This document shows positions 16,840-25,598 of a stretch of DNA of 64,000 nucleotides, piece after piece. The notes under the pieces were generated by a model. That model ran no database searches, was not told the origin of the DNA, and saw only the letters and a list, made by a program, of their open reading frames with translations. A program made the translations under genes and the position numbers. Position 1 is the first letter of the stretch. Each line of letters starts with the position of its first letter. This DNA is from Flavobacterium swingsii. GTDB taxonomy: Bacteria > Bacteroidota > Bacteroidia > Flavobacteriales > Flavobacteriaceae. Location of the stretch: contig NZ_FOJT01000006.1 in the NCBI RefSeq assembly GCF_900111965.1, positions 124,001 to 188,000 of the forward strand, read 5' to 3'.

Positions 16840-16867
16840 AAACCACTGGGAAACTGGTGGTTTTTTA
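16840..16867 (+). terminator. Terminator after the DUF4349 gene
   Basis: The stem AAACCAC / GTGGTTT (16840-16846 with 16857-16863) is followed by TTT. The -7-like box TATATTTG (16870-16877) comes directly afterwards and probably drives the next gene. Confidence 0.65.
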
Positions 16868-16899
16868 TTTATATTTGTGTTTAACAACTCCAAAGAATA

Positions 16900-17541
16900 A
16901 TGAAAATAAAAACACTATTGCTTTTCGTATTTATTATAAATTATATAATTCCCTGTAAATCACAAAACACACAGCAAAATCAAGTAATTATTAGCGATAC
17001 AACTTTTGTAAACATAAAAGATTATAGTTCTGATTTTATTTTAGACATGAAATATGCTACCGAAGATAATTTCTTAAAAACCAAAGTTTACGATTGCGAA
17101 TCCTGTTTTTCACGTCTAAAAACGGTAAAATCCTTGATAGAAGCCAATGACGAATTTAAGAGAAAAGGCTACAAAATAAAGATCTTCGATTGTTACCGAC
17201 CGATTGATGTTCAGAAAAAAATGTGGGCCATTGTTCCCGATGTAAATTATGTAGCGAATCCAACAAGAGGTTCAATTCACAATCGTGGTGGTGCAGTAGA
17301 TATTACTTTAGTTGATGAAAATGGTATCGAGCTTGAAATGGGAACTGCTTTCGATTTTTTTGGCATAGAATCTAGCCACGATTACAGAGATTTTCCACGA
17401 AAAGTTTTGAGAAATAGACGATTACTCAAAAAAATTATGACACGAAATAATTTTGAATCTTATGATTCAGAATGGTGGCATTATAATTTAATAGATTCTA
17501 AAAAAGATAATTTATCTAATTTTAAGTGGAAATGTGAATAA
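16900..17541 (+). CDS. D-alanyl-D-alanine dipeptidase (VanX/DdpX family, peptidase M15D)
   Basis: Predicted to hydrolyse D-Ala-D-Ala in the periplasm, probably in cell-wall recycling rather than vancomycin resistance, since no vanH/vanA is nearby. It has a signal peptide (about 1-21). The M15 zinc site is complete: His127 and Asp134 in SIHNRGGAVDIT, and Glu191 with His194 in SEWWHYN. Arg100 in FDCYRPIDVQKKMW matches the substrate-binding Arg of VanX. Its 213 aa are a usual length. It is transcribed alone, about 22 nt downstream of a TATATTTG box. Confidence 0.9.
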   Translation: MKIKTLLLFVFIINYIIPCKSQNTQQNQVIISDTTFVNIKDYSSDFILDMKYATEDNFLKTKVYDCESCFSRLKTVKSLIEANDEFKRKGYKIKIFDCYRPIDVQKKMWAIVPDVNYVANPTRGSIHNRGGAVDITLVDENGIELEMGTAFDFFGIESSHDYRDFPRKVLRNRRLLKKIMTRNNFESYDSEWWHYNLIDSKKDNLSNFKWKCE

Positions 17542-17586
17542 AAATTGAATTATAACTAATATTTTTTTAATAATATATATTTAAGA

Positions 17587-18000
17587 TTATTTTTGTTTCC
17601 GAATTCCTTTTATGATAACCACTGAAAACAAAAATGATATTATAATTTCTAACACTCCAATCATAGAATCAAGTAAAGTCCAAGCAAAACCTTCTTCCAT
17701 ATCTCCATTTACATTTCTATATTCAGGAGCAATTATCCAGTACCATTGAAAGAAAAGAATTGTTTTTGCAACTAAAAACCCAAAAATTGATGCAAAAGAC
17801 AATTTCAAATAAATTGATCGAAAATTTTGAGTGTCGATTATTTTTCTGCTAAAAAAAGATGTTACAAATGATGCAATTATCAACGACAACAATTCCACTA
17901 AGTAACCAACTTCGTGATATTTAAATTGCTTTACAAAAGTTCTTAAAATATATTCGGTTACAAGAAATAGAATGAAAGCAAAAATCAGTTTGTTTTTCAT
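17587..18000 (-). CDS. Small hypothetical membrane protein, 137 aa
   Basis: It has four predicted transmembrane helices (about residues 4-24, 33-50, 66-85 and 108-132) and no recognised family motif; the C-terminus is basic (IKGIRKQK). The upstream leader on the minus strand contains ATAGTTAGCAGTAATTG, similar to motifs beside other orphan genes in the window. It does not appear to belong to a pathway with its neighbours. Confidence 0.6.
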   Translation of the reverse strand: MKNKLIFAFILFLVTEYILRTFVKQFKYHEVGYLVELLSLIIASFVTSFFSRKIIDTQNFRSIYLKLSFASIFGFLVAKTILFFQWYWIIAPEYRNVNGDMEEGFAWTLLDSMIGVLEIIISFLFSVVIIKGIRKQK

Positions 18001-18034
18001 GGTTTAAGCGATGTTTCTTAACAATTACTGCTAA

Positions 18035-18604
18035 CTATTCGATACATGAAATATTATCAATAAAGAAATTTTCGGGTTCAAAAATACCAGTTATTTTTTC
18101 GCCACGAAGTTCTTTTTGTAATATGTAATCTTGGGTTTCGGAAGCTAATTTTATTCGCATCATTATTATCGGATATTTTTTCAAATCATCAAAATTGTCT
18201 TTTATAAACAGAAAATGAGCATTTAGCAAGCGATTGTTTAGTTTTTCTTGAGCATTGTAAATCAAATTATCACATTCGTTTTCGCTAGCATTTACTAAAG
18301 TATATATTTTCCCATTTGATAATTGAAAATATACTTTCGAGTTTTTATCGAGGCATTTAGGTGTAATAAAATCAGTGTTTTTTTGAATGATTTGAAGGTT
18401 TAAAACTGGCGTTCCGTTATCAGATATTAGTGATAAGAAAACTAGTTGCGCCGAATTACCAAAGACTTTTTCGTAAACCAAACAACTTTTGGTTTCTTTT
18501 AGTGTTCCAATAGAATCGGTAACATTTACGCTATATTCACAAGGTTTTTGTGCAAATAATACGGTTTGAAATAAGAAAAATAAAATTAATATAGGAATTC
18601 TCAT
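18035..18604 (-). CDS. Hypothetical secreted protein
   Basis: A 189-aa exported protein of unknown family. I place the start at 18604, where MRIPILILFFLFQTVLFAQ forms a clean signal peptide. A longer frame from 18625 would put a hydrophilic stretch before it and overlap the methyltransferase gene upstream. The mature protein has four Cys (CEYS, CLVY, CLDK, CDNL), possibly disulfide bonded, and a plain alpha/beta character. It begins 6 bp after the methyltransferase gene on the same strand. Confidence 0.65.
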   Translation of the reverse strand: MRIPILILFFLFQTVLFAQKPCEYSVNVTDSIGTLKETKSCLVYEKVFGNSAQLVFLSLISDNGTPVLNLQIIQKNTDFITPKCLDKNSKVYFQLSNGKIYTLVNASENECDNLIYNAQEKLNNRLLNAHFLFIKDNFDDLKKYPIIMMRIKLASETQDYILQKELRGEKITGIFEPENFFIDNISCIE

Positions 18605-18609
18605 TGGGT

Positions 18610-19788
18610 TTAAATTTTGGCGCAAATTAAGACAGTTTTACAATTATTCATATCGGTCGTAAAAAAAGTATAGGTATTTCCGCCATCGCTTATTCTCCAT
18701 TTTTTTCTAATGTTTTCGACAGTTTCTGGAAAGTTTCTGGTTGTAATATTGGCTTTGGTATTTACTAGAAATTCTTTCATTTCATTTTTATTATATTCAA
18801 AATAATTTTCAATTTTGAATACTCGTCCTGGAAAATCTATTATTTCGTCCGATGTATATAAATGAGAATGTTGGTGTAGTTTTTCGAGCTTAAAATGATT
18901 TGAAACCAACTCGAAAGCTCCCGATTTTAATATAGCGGAATTGGGTTCGTAAATGTATTTTTTAGGTAAGGTGTAATTTTTGTTTTCTATTTCTTGATTC
19001 AAAATAAAGTCAAATTTTTCTTCTTTTTCTTTATTAAAATTGATGGTTTTTATAGTAATTGAATCTTCATGATTTTTCTCGATTTCCCATAATAATTCTT
19101 TTACTTCATTATTTATAGCAACAATATGTATGGTTTTTACATTCTGTAATTCATTCAAACCTGAGGTAATATCTAGTATTGGTGCTGTTTTTATAAGTAT
19201 TTTATCAGAAAACTGAAAATAATCTTCTAGAAGTTCAGGAACATTGGGCAAGCAATCTTTTAGCATAAAAACTTTGCCTTTTGTATTGCTTCTTCTGGAT
19301 GGATCGATATAAATCCAATCGAATTTTTGATTTAATTTTTTTAATGTTTCAAAACTATCTCCTTGTAGACAAGTGATGTTTTTAGCGTTTAAAATTTCAA
19401 AATTATGTTTTACAATTTCAGATAATTCTTTATTTAATTCACAATGAAATACTTGATTTATTTTTTTTGAAAAATAATAATCATCTACACCAAAACCACC
19501 AGTTAAATCGATTAAATTTTTGCCCGAAATAAGATTAGATTTGTATAAAGCTGTTTTCTCGGACGAAGTTTGCTCGACCGATATTTTGCTTGGATAAATA
19601 ATTTTTTCGTGAGCATACCAAGTTGGTAATTTTTCTTTTGCTTTGCTTTTTGCTGAAATTTGTGTCAGTATTTCCACCCAAGGAATTTCTGGAAAAGGAT
19701 TTTTTTGTAAAGCTAATTTCGAAATGTTAGCATCAATATTTTGAGAGATAAACTCTTGTACAGCAACTGATAATAATGCAGTAATCAT
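18610..19788 (-). CDS. Class I SAM-dependent methyltransferase with THUMP-like domain
   Basis: A 392-aa cytosolic protein with a Rossmann-fold methyltransferase core: motif I is LIDLTGGFGVDDYYFSKK, and the motif IV region is FDWIYIDPSRRSNTKGKVF. An N-terminal helical extension (1-95) and a C-terminal THUMP-like segment (about 315-392, FEYNKNEMKEFLVNTKANITTRNFPETVENIRKKWRISDGG) match a family common in Bacteroidota, probably modifying RNA; the exact substrate is unknown. The DPSRR motif replaces the usual NPPY/DPPY. It overlaps the upstream transporter-like gene by one base (shared 19788), so the two are coupled. Confidence 0.8.
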   Translation of the reverse strand: MITALLSVAVQEFISQNIDANISKLALQKNPFPEIPWVEILTQISAKSKAKEKLPTWYAHEKIIYPSKISVEQTSSEKTALYKSNLISGKNLIDLTGGFGVDDYYFSKKINQVFHCELNKELSEIVKHNFEILNAKNITCLQGDSFETLKKLNQKFDWIYIDPSRRSNTKGKVFMLKDCLPNVPELLEDYFQFSDKILIKTAPILDITSGLNELQNVKTIHIVAINNEVKELLWEIEKNHEDSITIKTINFNKEKEEKFDFILNQEIENKNYTLPKKYIYEPNSAILKSGAFELVSNHFKLEKLHQHSHLYTSDEIIDFPGRVFKIENYFEYNKNEMKEFLVNTKANITTRNFPETVENIRKKWRISDGGNTYTFFTTDMNNCKTVLICAKI

Positions 19789-20876
19789 TAGATGTTTTTT
19801 GTAATGAGTTGCACAATTTTATTCTCAGGAAAAAATTCTTTGGCAATAACTTTTAGCATTGTATAAAACGGAATGGCGATAATCATTCCTGTAATTCCAA
19901 AAAGAAATCCGCTAATTAAGGTGATTAAAAATATTTCGAGCGGATGAGAATTGACACTTTTTGAAAAAATTATGGGTTGAGAAATATTATTATCAATTAA
20001 CTGAACAATCCAAAAACCGATTAAAACATATAAAGTTGTAGGTAAAATATCATGCTGAAAATCGCCTCCTAAATTGCTAATCATTGTTAATATTGCTGCT
20101 AAAACTGAACCAATTAATGGGCCAACATAAGGAATGATATTTAATAACGCGCATAAAAAAGCAATGACGAAAGCGTTTTCTACTCCAAAAATGAGTAAAA
20201 CAATTAGATATAAAATAAAAACAATCGATAGTTGAATGAGCAATCCAATAAAATAACGGCTGAGCATTTCATTTGTTTTAGTAAATGAATTCAGAATTTG
20301 TTCTTCGTGATTGTCTGGTAAAATTCTTTTGATACCTTTTGAGAACATAATTTTGTCTTTCAAAAAGAAAAAAGTAATAAACAAAATCGAAGCCAATCCC
20401 ATGCCAAAACTGCTCATCGTTCCTAAAATAGAATTTAAAATTGTTGGAATAAAATTGAAATCTATTTTTGAGGTTAAACTCGAATCATTCAACAATTTTC
20501 CAGCATTTATATGATGATTTGTTAGATAAATTTTAAACTGATTAATCAATTCGGTGGCATTAGTTTCAATTGTTTTGGTATCTAATAAAGATAAATTTTC
20601 GCTTTGAGATACAATAAGCGGTACAAACATCAATATTAATCCGACAAAGGCAAGAGCTAACAAAAACATGGTAAATACAACGGCTAGTGTGTTGGAAAAT
20701 TTTAATCTTCTTTTCAAAAAAACTACAAATGGGCTTGTAATAAGTGTAAGTATCAGTGAAACTATCAAATAAATGATTACAGATTGAATTTCATATAAAA
20801 AAAATAAGAGTAAAGCAATTCCAACAATAATAGCCAATGCTTTTATAATTCCGTTTGCAATAATTTTTGATGTCAT
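19788..20876 (-). CDS. AI-2E family transporter (PerM/TqsA-like membrane protein)
   Basis: A 362-aa inner-membrane protein with about eight transmembrane segments: two at the N-terminus, a soluble loop (about 85-150), then the conserved C-terminal bundle with NIIPYVGPLIGSVLAAI and QLIDNNISQPIIFSKSVNSHPLEIF. These motifs define the AI-2E exporter / PerM family. Members export autoinducer-2 or act in Na+/H+ antiport; the substrate cannot be inferred here. It overlaps the methyltransferase gene by one base. Confidence 0.88.
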   Translation of the reverse strand: MTSKIIANGIIKALAIIVGIALLLFFLYEIQSVIIYLIVSLILTLITSPFVVFLKRRLKFSNTLAVVFTMFLLALAFVGLILMFVPLIVSQSENLSLLDTKTIETNATELINQFKIYLTNHHINAGKLLNDSSLTSKIDFNFIPTILNSILGTMSSFGMGLASILFITFFFLKDKIMFSKGIKRILPDNHEEQILNSFTKTNEMLSRYFIGLLIQLSIVFILYLIVLLIFGVENAFVIAFLCALLNIIPYVGPLIGSVLAAILTMISNLGGDFQHDILPTTLYVLIGFWIVQLIDNNISQPIIFSKSVNSHPLEIFLITLISGFLFGITGMIIAIPFYTMLKVIAKEFFPENKIVQLITKNI

Positions 20877-20901
20877 TTCATATAAATTGAGAAACGAATA
20901 T

Positions 20902-20931
20902 AATAAAAAAAACTCGCTATAAGAGCGAGTT
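20902..20931 (-). terminator. Terminator of the first M43 metalloprotease gene
   Basis: The 8-bp stem AACTCGCT / AGCGAGTT (20911-20918 with 20924-20931) has a 5-nt loop and on the minus strand is followed by a long T run. Nearly the same hairpin ends the paralogous gene (22216-22240). Confidence 0.88.
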
Positions 20932-20953
20932 TTTAGTTTATTTAAGAAAGATA

Positions 20954-21925
20954 TTACAATCTGAATGAAGCTCTAGAACCTCCTACAGCAAATACTGCAT
21001 TAGCTCTGGTTTTTTGTCCTAATGAGAACATGTACATTCCTCTATCGTCAGTATAATCCATATAGTTCATATACATTTCTAATGGAGCACCAGAACATGT
21101 ACTTCTGTGACCTACAGCTGGAACACCACCATTAGCGGCATTATGTACAGGTGTATCAGAAACTAAATCAGATCCACAAGTTGCATCTCCCCAAATGTGA
21201 CGTAAATTCATCCAGTGACCTACTTCGTGCGTTGCAGTTCTTCCTAAGTTAAAAGGATAAGAAGATGAAGTTGAGCTTGTTACTCCAGTATATTTTCCGT
21301 CGCAAACAACTCCGTCAGTTGTAGATGATCCTCCAGGAAATTGAGCATATCCTAAAATTCCTCCACCAATAGTACAAACCCAGAAGTTTAATTTTGTAGT
21401 TGGTGAAGTTGGTGCTAAACCACCAGAAGCAGTTTTTTTCATAGCGTCGTTAGTTCCCCAAGAAGTTTTTGTAGTCGATTTTCTGATAACTTGATCTAAT
21501 ACAAATGTAATTCCTACATTTGCTCTTACTGATGAGTAAGGATTGTTAGCAGTATTGTAATCTGAATTCAAAGCATTGAAATCTTTGTTTAACACATCAA
21601 TTTGTGATTGAAGTCGCGCTAAAGAAACATTTTCAGTAGTTGTACGATACAATACATTAAATACTACTGGAATTTCAATTTTCCCATTTACAATTCTTCC
21701 TGTTGATATTGCATTTTGAGTAAATCTTTCGATTTCAGCCATTTTAGATGCTAAAGCAGGATTTTCTTTAATTTGACGCTCTAATACTTCTTGAGAAGCA
21801 CAACTTTTGTGTGTAATAGATGCACTTGGTGTAGCGTCTTGTTGAATATCAGATGCAACATTCTCATCTTTTTGACAAGAAAACATAAAGAATACTACCG
21901 AAGCAGTTAATAACAATTTTTTCAT
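20954..21925 (-). CDS. M43-type zinc metalloprotease lipoprotein, paralogue 1
   Basis: A 323-aa exported protease of the pappalysin/cytophagalysin group. The start at 21925 gives the signal MKKLLLTASVVFFMFSC (lipobox Cys17); the frame is open a further 102 nt upstream, but that part has no signal-peptide character. The zinc site HEVGHWMNLRH spans residues 233-243 (His233, Glu234, His237, His243), followed by IWGD and a Met-turn segment MNYMDYTDD. Asn240 stands where the metzincin consensus often has Gly. The 41-aa pro-like N-terminus is followed by the CASQEVLE block shared with its paralogue. It is the downstream member of a tandem pair with 22261-23232, of identical length and with a duplicated terminator. 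Confidence 0.9.
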   Translation of the reverse strand: MKKLLLTASVVFFMFSCQKDENVASDIQQDATPSASITHKSCASQEVLERQIKENPALASKMAEIERFTQNAISTGRIVNGKIEIPVVFNVLYRTTTENVSLARLQSQIDVLNKDFNALNSDYNTANNPYSSVRANVGITFVLDQVIRKSTTKTSWGTNDAMKKTASGGLAPTSPTTKLNFWVCTIGGGILGYAQFPGGSSTTDGVVCDGKYTGVTSSTSSSYPFNLGRTATHEVGHWMNLRHIWGDATCGSDLVSDTPVHNAANGGVPAVGHRSTCSGAPLEMYMNYMDYTDDRGMYMFSLGQKTRANAVFAVGGSRASFRL

Positions 21926-22215
21926 AATTTGTTGGTTTGGTTGGTAATTTGTTAGTTTTTTATTTAAATGTTTGGCAATACTATAAATAATTAAACAATT
22001 TGCAAAATTTTTATTAAAAAAAAACACTTAAAAGTATAAAAGAATAAATCTATTAAATGTTAATAACTTCGGTATTGATAGTAAAATAAGGTAATGAGGA
22101 TTATATTGTTGTTAAAAATTATTTAACAAAAAAATAATACTTTTTTTACGTATTTGACAAAATTTGACTCTATTAATTATATAATTATTAAAATATGTAA
22201 AAATGTTTAAAATAT
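21926..22215. other. AT-rich promoter-bearing gap between the metalloprotease paralogues
   Basis: No gene was found. The interval holds the untranslated leader of the downstream paralogue, with AACCAAACC repeated near its start. A similar AACCAAACC sits in the leader of the other copy, suggesting that upstream sequence was duplicated with the gene. Confidence 0.5.
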
Positions 22216-22240
22216 AAAACTCGCTACAAGAGCGAGTTTT
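22216..22240 (-). terminator. Terminator of the second M43 metalloprotease gene
   Basis: The 10-bp stem AAAACTCGCT / AGCGAGTTTT (22216-22225 with 22231-22240) has the loop ACAAG and lies 20 nt beyond the stop codon of 22261-23232. It shares its stem core with the terminator of the paralogue. Confidence 0.85.
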
Positions 22241-22260
22241 AATTTATTATATAAGGGATA

Positions 22261-23232
22261 TTACAATCTGAAAGAAGCTCTAACGCCTCCAACAGCAAAT
22301 ATTGCATCAATTCTAGATTTTTGTCCTAAAGAGAACATATACATTCCTCTATCATCAGTATAATCCATATAATTCATAGTCATTTCAACCGGAGTACCAG
22401 AACAAGTACTATAATGTGGATAAGCTGGAACACCATAATTAGCCGTATTGTGAACAGGCGTGTCTGAAACTAAATCAGATCCACAAGTTGCATCTCCCCA
22501 AATGTGACGTAAATTCATCCAGTGACCTACTTCGTGAGATGCTGTTCTTCCTAAATTATAAGGATAAGAAGATGAGCTAGAACTTGTAACTCCAAAATAA
22601 TTAGCATCAATTACAACACCATCAGTTGCTGAAGAACCTCCAGGAAATTGTGCATATCCTAAAATACCACCACCAATAGTACAAGACCATATGTTTAGTT
22701 TTGTTGTTGGGGAAGTAGGGTTCAAACCTCCTTGTTTAGATTTTTTCATTGCATCTCTTGTTCCCCAAGACGATTTTGTAGTCGATTTTCTAATTACTTG
22801 ATCTAGTACGAAAGATATCTCAACATTGGCTTTTACTCCAGAAAATAAAGCTGGAACTTGGTTGTAGTCTGTGTTTTGAGCATTAAAATCTTTATTTAGA
22901 ACATCAATCTGAGATTGAATTAATGCTAAAGAAATATTTTCAGCAGTTGTTCTGTACAAAACATTAACGACTACCGGAATTTCAATTTTACCATTTACAA
23001 GTCTTCCTGTAGCTATTGCATTTTCAGTAAATCTTTCAATTTCAGCCATTTTAGACGCTAAATTCGGGTTTTCTTTAAGTTGATTTTCTAAGACTTCTTG
23101 CGAAGCACAACCTCTTTGAGCTGAAGTGTTTAATGGATTTTGGGTTGGTGATTGATTTTCATCAACATTGTTGTCATTTTGACAAGAAAACAGTAGCAAA
23201 GCTACTACGGAAGTTAAAAACAATTTTTTCAT
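22261..23232 (-). CDS. M43-type zinc metalloprotease lipoprotein, paralogue 2
   Basis: A 323-aa predicted secreted lipoprotein protease (Cys17 in LLFSC). Zinc ligands lie in HEVGHWMNLRH at 233-243, with IWGDATCGSDLVSDTPVHN after it and the Met-turn MNYMDYTDDRGMYMFSLGQ. From about residue 41 (GCASQEVLE) it aligns without length change to 20954-21925, while the linker after the lipobox has diverged. The N-terminal part (42-100) is probably a short propeptide-like segment. The family cleaves extracellular proteins or peptides; the substrate is unknown. It is the upstream member of the tandem pair. Confidence 0.9.
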   Translation of the reverse strand: MKKLFLTSVVALLLFSCQNDNNVDENQSPTQNPLNTSAQRGCASQEVLENQLKENPNLASKMAEIERFTENAIATGRLVNGKIEIPVVVNVLYRTTAENISLALIQSQIDVLNKDFNAQNTDYNQVPALFSGVKANVEISFVLDQVIRKSTTKSSWGTRDAMKKSKQGGLNPTSPTTKLNIWSCTIGGGILGYAQFPGGSSATDGVVIDANYFGVTSSSSSSYPYNLGRTASHEVGHWMNLRHIWGDATCGSDLVSDTPVHNTANYGVPAYPHYSTCSGTPVEMTMNYMDYTDDRGMYMFSLGQKSRIDAIFAVGGVRASFRL

Positions 23233-23461
23233 AATAAATTTTGGTTTGGTTAATAATTTGTAATAGTTTTTAATAATTGTATCGAAATACTTTTAAAAAA
23301 CTACAAATACTTAAATTTATTGTGTGGAATAATTATTAAAACATAATTTAAAACAAAACATAAATTGTTAATATCTTGTTAAAGCGTTGTAAAATTAAGA
23401 CTTTAATGTAAAAGGAATGTTAATAACTTACTTGTGTAAAATTGATATTTTTTTATTAAAA

Positions 23462-24100
23462 TTAATTATTGAAAATATAGTTGATGATGTTTGCACCCAT
23501 TTTTAAAGCTTTTTCTCTAATTGCTGAAGGGTCATTATGCACTTCTGAATCTTCCCAGCCATCACCTAAGTCACATTCGTAAGTATAAAGCAGAACCAAT
23601 TTAGTTTCTATAAATATTCCAAAAGCTTGAGGCCTTTTCATGTCATGCTCGTGAATTTTGGGTAATCCGTCGGGAAAAGGAAATGGTTTTTGGAAAATAG
23701 GATGGTTTGCTGGAATTTCGACTAAAGCTTCATTTGGGAAAAGTTTTACAATTTCTTTCCTTATATATTGGTCCATTCCGTAATTATCATCAATATGAAG
23801 AAAACCTCCAGAACGAAGGTAGTTTTGTAGGTTCTGAACTTCTGCTTCATTAAAAACTACATTTCCGTGTCCTGTCATGTGAATAAATGGATACGAAAAA
23901 ATATCAGCACTTGCTGGAGTAACAGTAATAGGTTTGGTTTTTATAGTAGTATTTATATTCTGATTGCAAAACTTTATCAAATTAGGTAACGATGTAGGAT
24001 TTGCATACCAATCTCCGCCGCCACTATATTTTAGTAAAGCGATTTCTTGCGAAAAGGATAATGTTGAAGTAAAAAATATAAGATAAATTATTTTTTTCAT
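23462..24100 (-). CDS. DUF4159 domain exported protein
   Basis: A 212-aa protein with a signal peptide (1-18, SFSQ) followed by the DUF4159 domain: KYSGGGDWYANPTSLPNLIKFCNQN, then FSYPFIHMTGHGNVVFNEAEVQNLQNYLRSGGFLHIDDNYGMD, then VEIPANHPIF and HEHDMKRPQAFGIF. The fold is related to class I glutamine-amidotransferase-like (flavodoxin-like) domains, but no catalytic Cys triad is evident. The function is unknown. In many genomes the domain accompanies MoxR/VWA gene sets, which are not seen next to it here. Confidence 0.85.
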   Translation of the reverse strand: MKKIIYLIFFTSTLSFSQEIALLKYSGGGDWYANPTSLPNLIKFCNQNINTTIKTKPITVTPASADIFSYPFIHMTGHGNVVFNEAEVQNLQNYLRSGGFLHIDDNYGMDQYIRKEIVKLFPNEALVEIPANHPIFQKPFPFPDGLPKIHEHDMKRPQAFGIFIETKLVLLYTYECDLGDGWEDSEVHNDPSAIREKALKMGANIINYIFNN

Positions 24101-24188
24101 TTTTAAAACTTATGTCTTTTGTTGTCTCGCACGCTTTAAGCAGTGGTGGAGTATTTATCACTGCTGTTAGCTGTTATTTCTAATTAAT

Positions 24189-24836
24189 TCAATTTTTAAA
24201 ACTTAGCAAACTCGCTAATTCTTCGAAACTATAAAAGATTATAGCTCCTTCGTCTTTTAATTCTTTTTCATTGTTTTCGTTTGCAAATCCATAAACTTTA
24301 AATCCTCCTTTTTTCGCAGAAATCACGCCAGCTTTACTGTCCTCAATTACGATGCATTCGTTTGTTGTAAATCCCATTTCTCTTGAAGCAAATAGAAATA
24401 TTTCAGGATCTGGTTTCCAACTATTAATTTGGTATGAACTGAATATTTTATTTTCAAATTTTTCAATCAAACCTGTTGTTGTTAAATTCAAATTAATTTT
24501 TTCTATTGGTCCACTTGAAGCAACACAATAAGAAATAGATAAACTGTCAATAAATTTTTTTACGCCTTTAATCGGTTTCAATTCAGTTTTAAATGCCTCG
24601 AAAGTTTGTTTTCTATATTCACTCTCAAATTTATCAGGCAATGTCTTATTTGTCAACTTTTCAATTTGTTGAAAACTATCTTTTAAACTTCTACCATTGA
24701 AATTTTTAATAGCATCTTCAATAGTCATTTCAAGACCAAATTCCTTTGCCATTGAAAGCAATATTTGATTTCCAATAATTTCACTGTCAACGAGTACTCC
24801 GTCACAATCAAAAATTATACATTTAATATCTTCCAT
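24189..24836 (-). CDS. HAD-superfamily hydrolase (phosphoglycolate phosphatase / beta-phosphoglucomutase-like)
   Basis: A 215-aa cytosolic phosphatase-type protein. HAD motif I is IIFDCDGVLVDSE (Asp10, Asp12), motif II is YCVASSGP, motif III is the Lys in WKPDPEIF, and motif IV is CIVIEDSKAGVISAKKGG. The helical cap lies between residues 18 and 85, giving subfamily IA with a C1 cap. The substrate, a small phosphorylated metabolite, cannot be told. The leader contains AATAAGCCATTTAG and the 3' flank GCTAACAGCAG, similar to motifs beside the orphan genes, so the gene may be an accessory insertion between DUF4159 and rsmE. Confidence 0.85.
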   Translation of the reverse strand: MEDIKCIIFDCDGVLVDSEIIGNQILLSMAKEFGLEMTIEDAIKNFNGRSLKDSFQQIEKLTNKTLPDKFESEYRKQTFEAFKTELKPIKGVKKFIDSLSISYCVASSGPIEKINLNLTTTGLIEKFENKIFSSYQINSWKPDPEIFLFASREMGFTTNECIVIEDSKAGVISAKKGGFKVYGFANENNEKELKDEGAIIFYSFEELASLLSFKN

Positions 24837-24892
24837 ATTTTATTGAGTTCATTTTTTACTGATGCCTTTTACTAAATGGCTTATTACTAAAT

Positions 24893-25597
24893 TTACTCAT
24901 TCACAAAAACCACACTATGACAAGCGACCATTGCTGCCGTTTCTGTTCGTAATCGTGTGTTTCCCAAAGATACAGGAATATAATTGTTGGTTAAGGCTAA
25001 TTGGATTTCTTTTTCAGAAAAATCGCCTTCAGGTCCAATGAGTATAGTATATTTTTCTTTTGGTTTGATGGTGTTTTTTAATAATTTTTTTTTGGTTTCC
25101 ACGCAATGTGCAATGCATAAGTTTCCGTCGTGTTGCTGACTGATAAATTCTTTGAAGGAAATTGGTTCGTTTAATTTTGGTAGAAAAAATTGCAATGATT
25201 GTTTCATTGCCGACAATATAATCTTATCGAAACGCTCATTCTTAACTATTTTTCTTTCGGAACGATCGCATATAATAGGAGTAATTTCGTGAATTCCCAT
25301 TTCAGTAGCTTTTTCGAGAAACCATTCGAAACGATCATTCATTTTTGTTGGTGCAACAGCAAGATGAATATAAAAATCTGTCGGTTTAGATGTTTCGGTT
25401 GTAACGATTCTTACCGTACATTTTTTTTCGGAAGCTAAAATAATTTCTGTCGAAAATAAATTGCCTAAACCATTAGTAACATGTAAAATATCGCCTTCGG
25501 TTTTACGTAGTACTTTAACAATGTGTTTGCTTTCTTCTTTATCAAAAGAAAACTCATTTGCAGCGTTATTTATATCGGGATTGTAAAATAATTGCAT
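24893..25597 (-). CDS. rsmE: 16S rRNA (uracil(1498)-N(3))-methyltransferase RsmE
   Basis: Methylates N3 of U1498 in 16S rRNA using SAM. The 234-aa protein from the ATG at 25597 begins MQLFYNPDI, the usual family opening. The frame is open upstream but would run into tsaD. The N-terminal PUA-like domain (to about 65) precedes a SPOUT knot domain with EKATEMGIHEITPIICDRSERK, TILIGPEGDFSEKEI and PVSLGNTRLRTETAAMVA, the SAM-binding knot. It lies 1 bp after tsaD, forming a small translation and tRNA/rRNA modification operon. Confidence 0.93.
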   Translation of the reverse strand: MQLFYNPDINNAANEFSFDKEESKHIVKVLRKTEGDILHVTNGLGNLFSTEIILASEKKCTVRIVTTETSKPTDFYIHLAVAPTKMNDRFEWFLEKATEMGIHEITPIICDRSERKIVKNERFDKIILSAMKQSLQFFLPKLNEPISFKEFISQQHDGNLCIAHCVETKKKLLKNTIKPKEKYTILIGPEGDFSEKEIQLALTNNYIPVSLGNTRLRTETAAMVACHSVVFVNE

Positions 25598-25598
25598 A

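Noticed and set aside
16900..17541. Vancomycin resistance gene (vanX)
   Set aside because: The enzyme family matches, but vanH, vanA and vanRS are absent, so a cell-wall recycling dipeptidase is the better reading.
21926..22027. N-terminal extension of the first metalloprotease by 34 residues
   Set aside because: The extension lacks signal-peptide order and the shorter start gives a clean lipobox and the same length as the paralogue.
24140..24164. GCAGTG/CACTGC hairpin as a terminator for the HAD gene
   Set aside because: It has a 6-bp stem and a 13-nt loop, and no T run follows on the minus strand; more likely part of the cassette-like flank.
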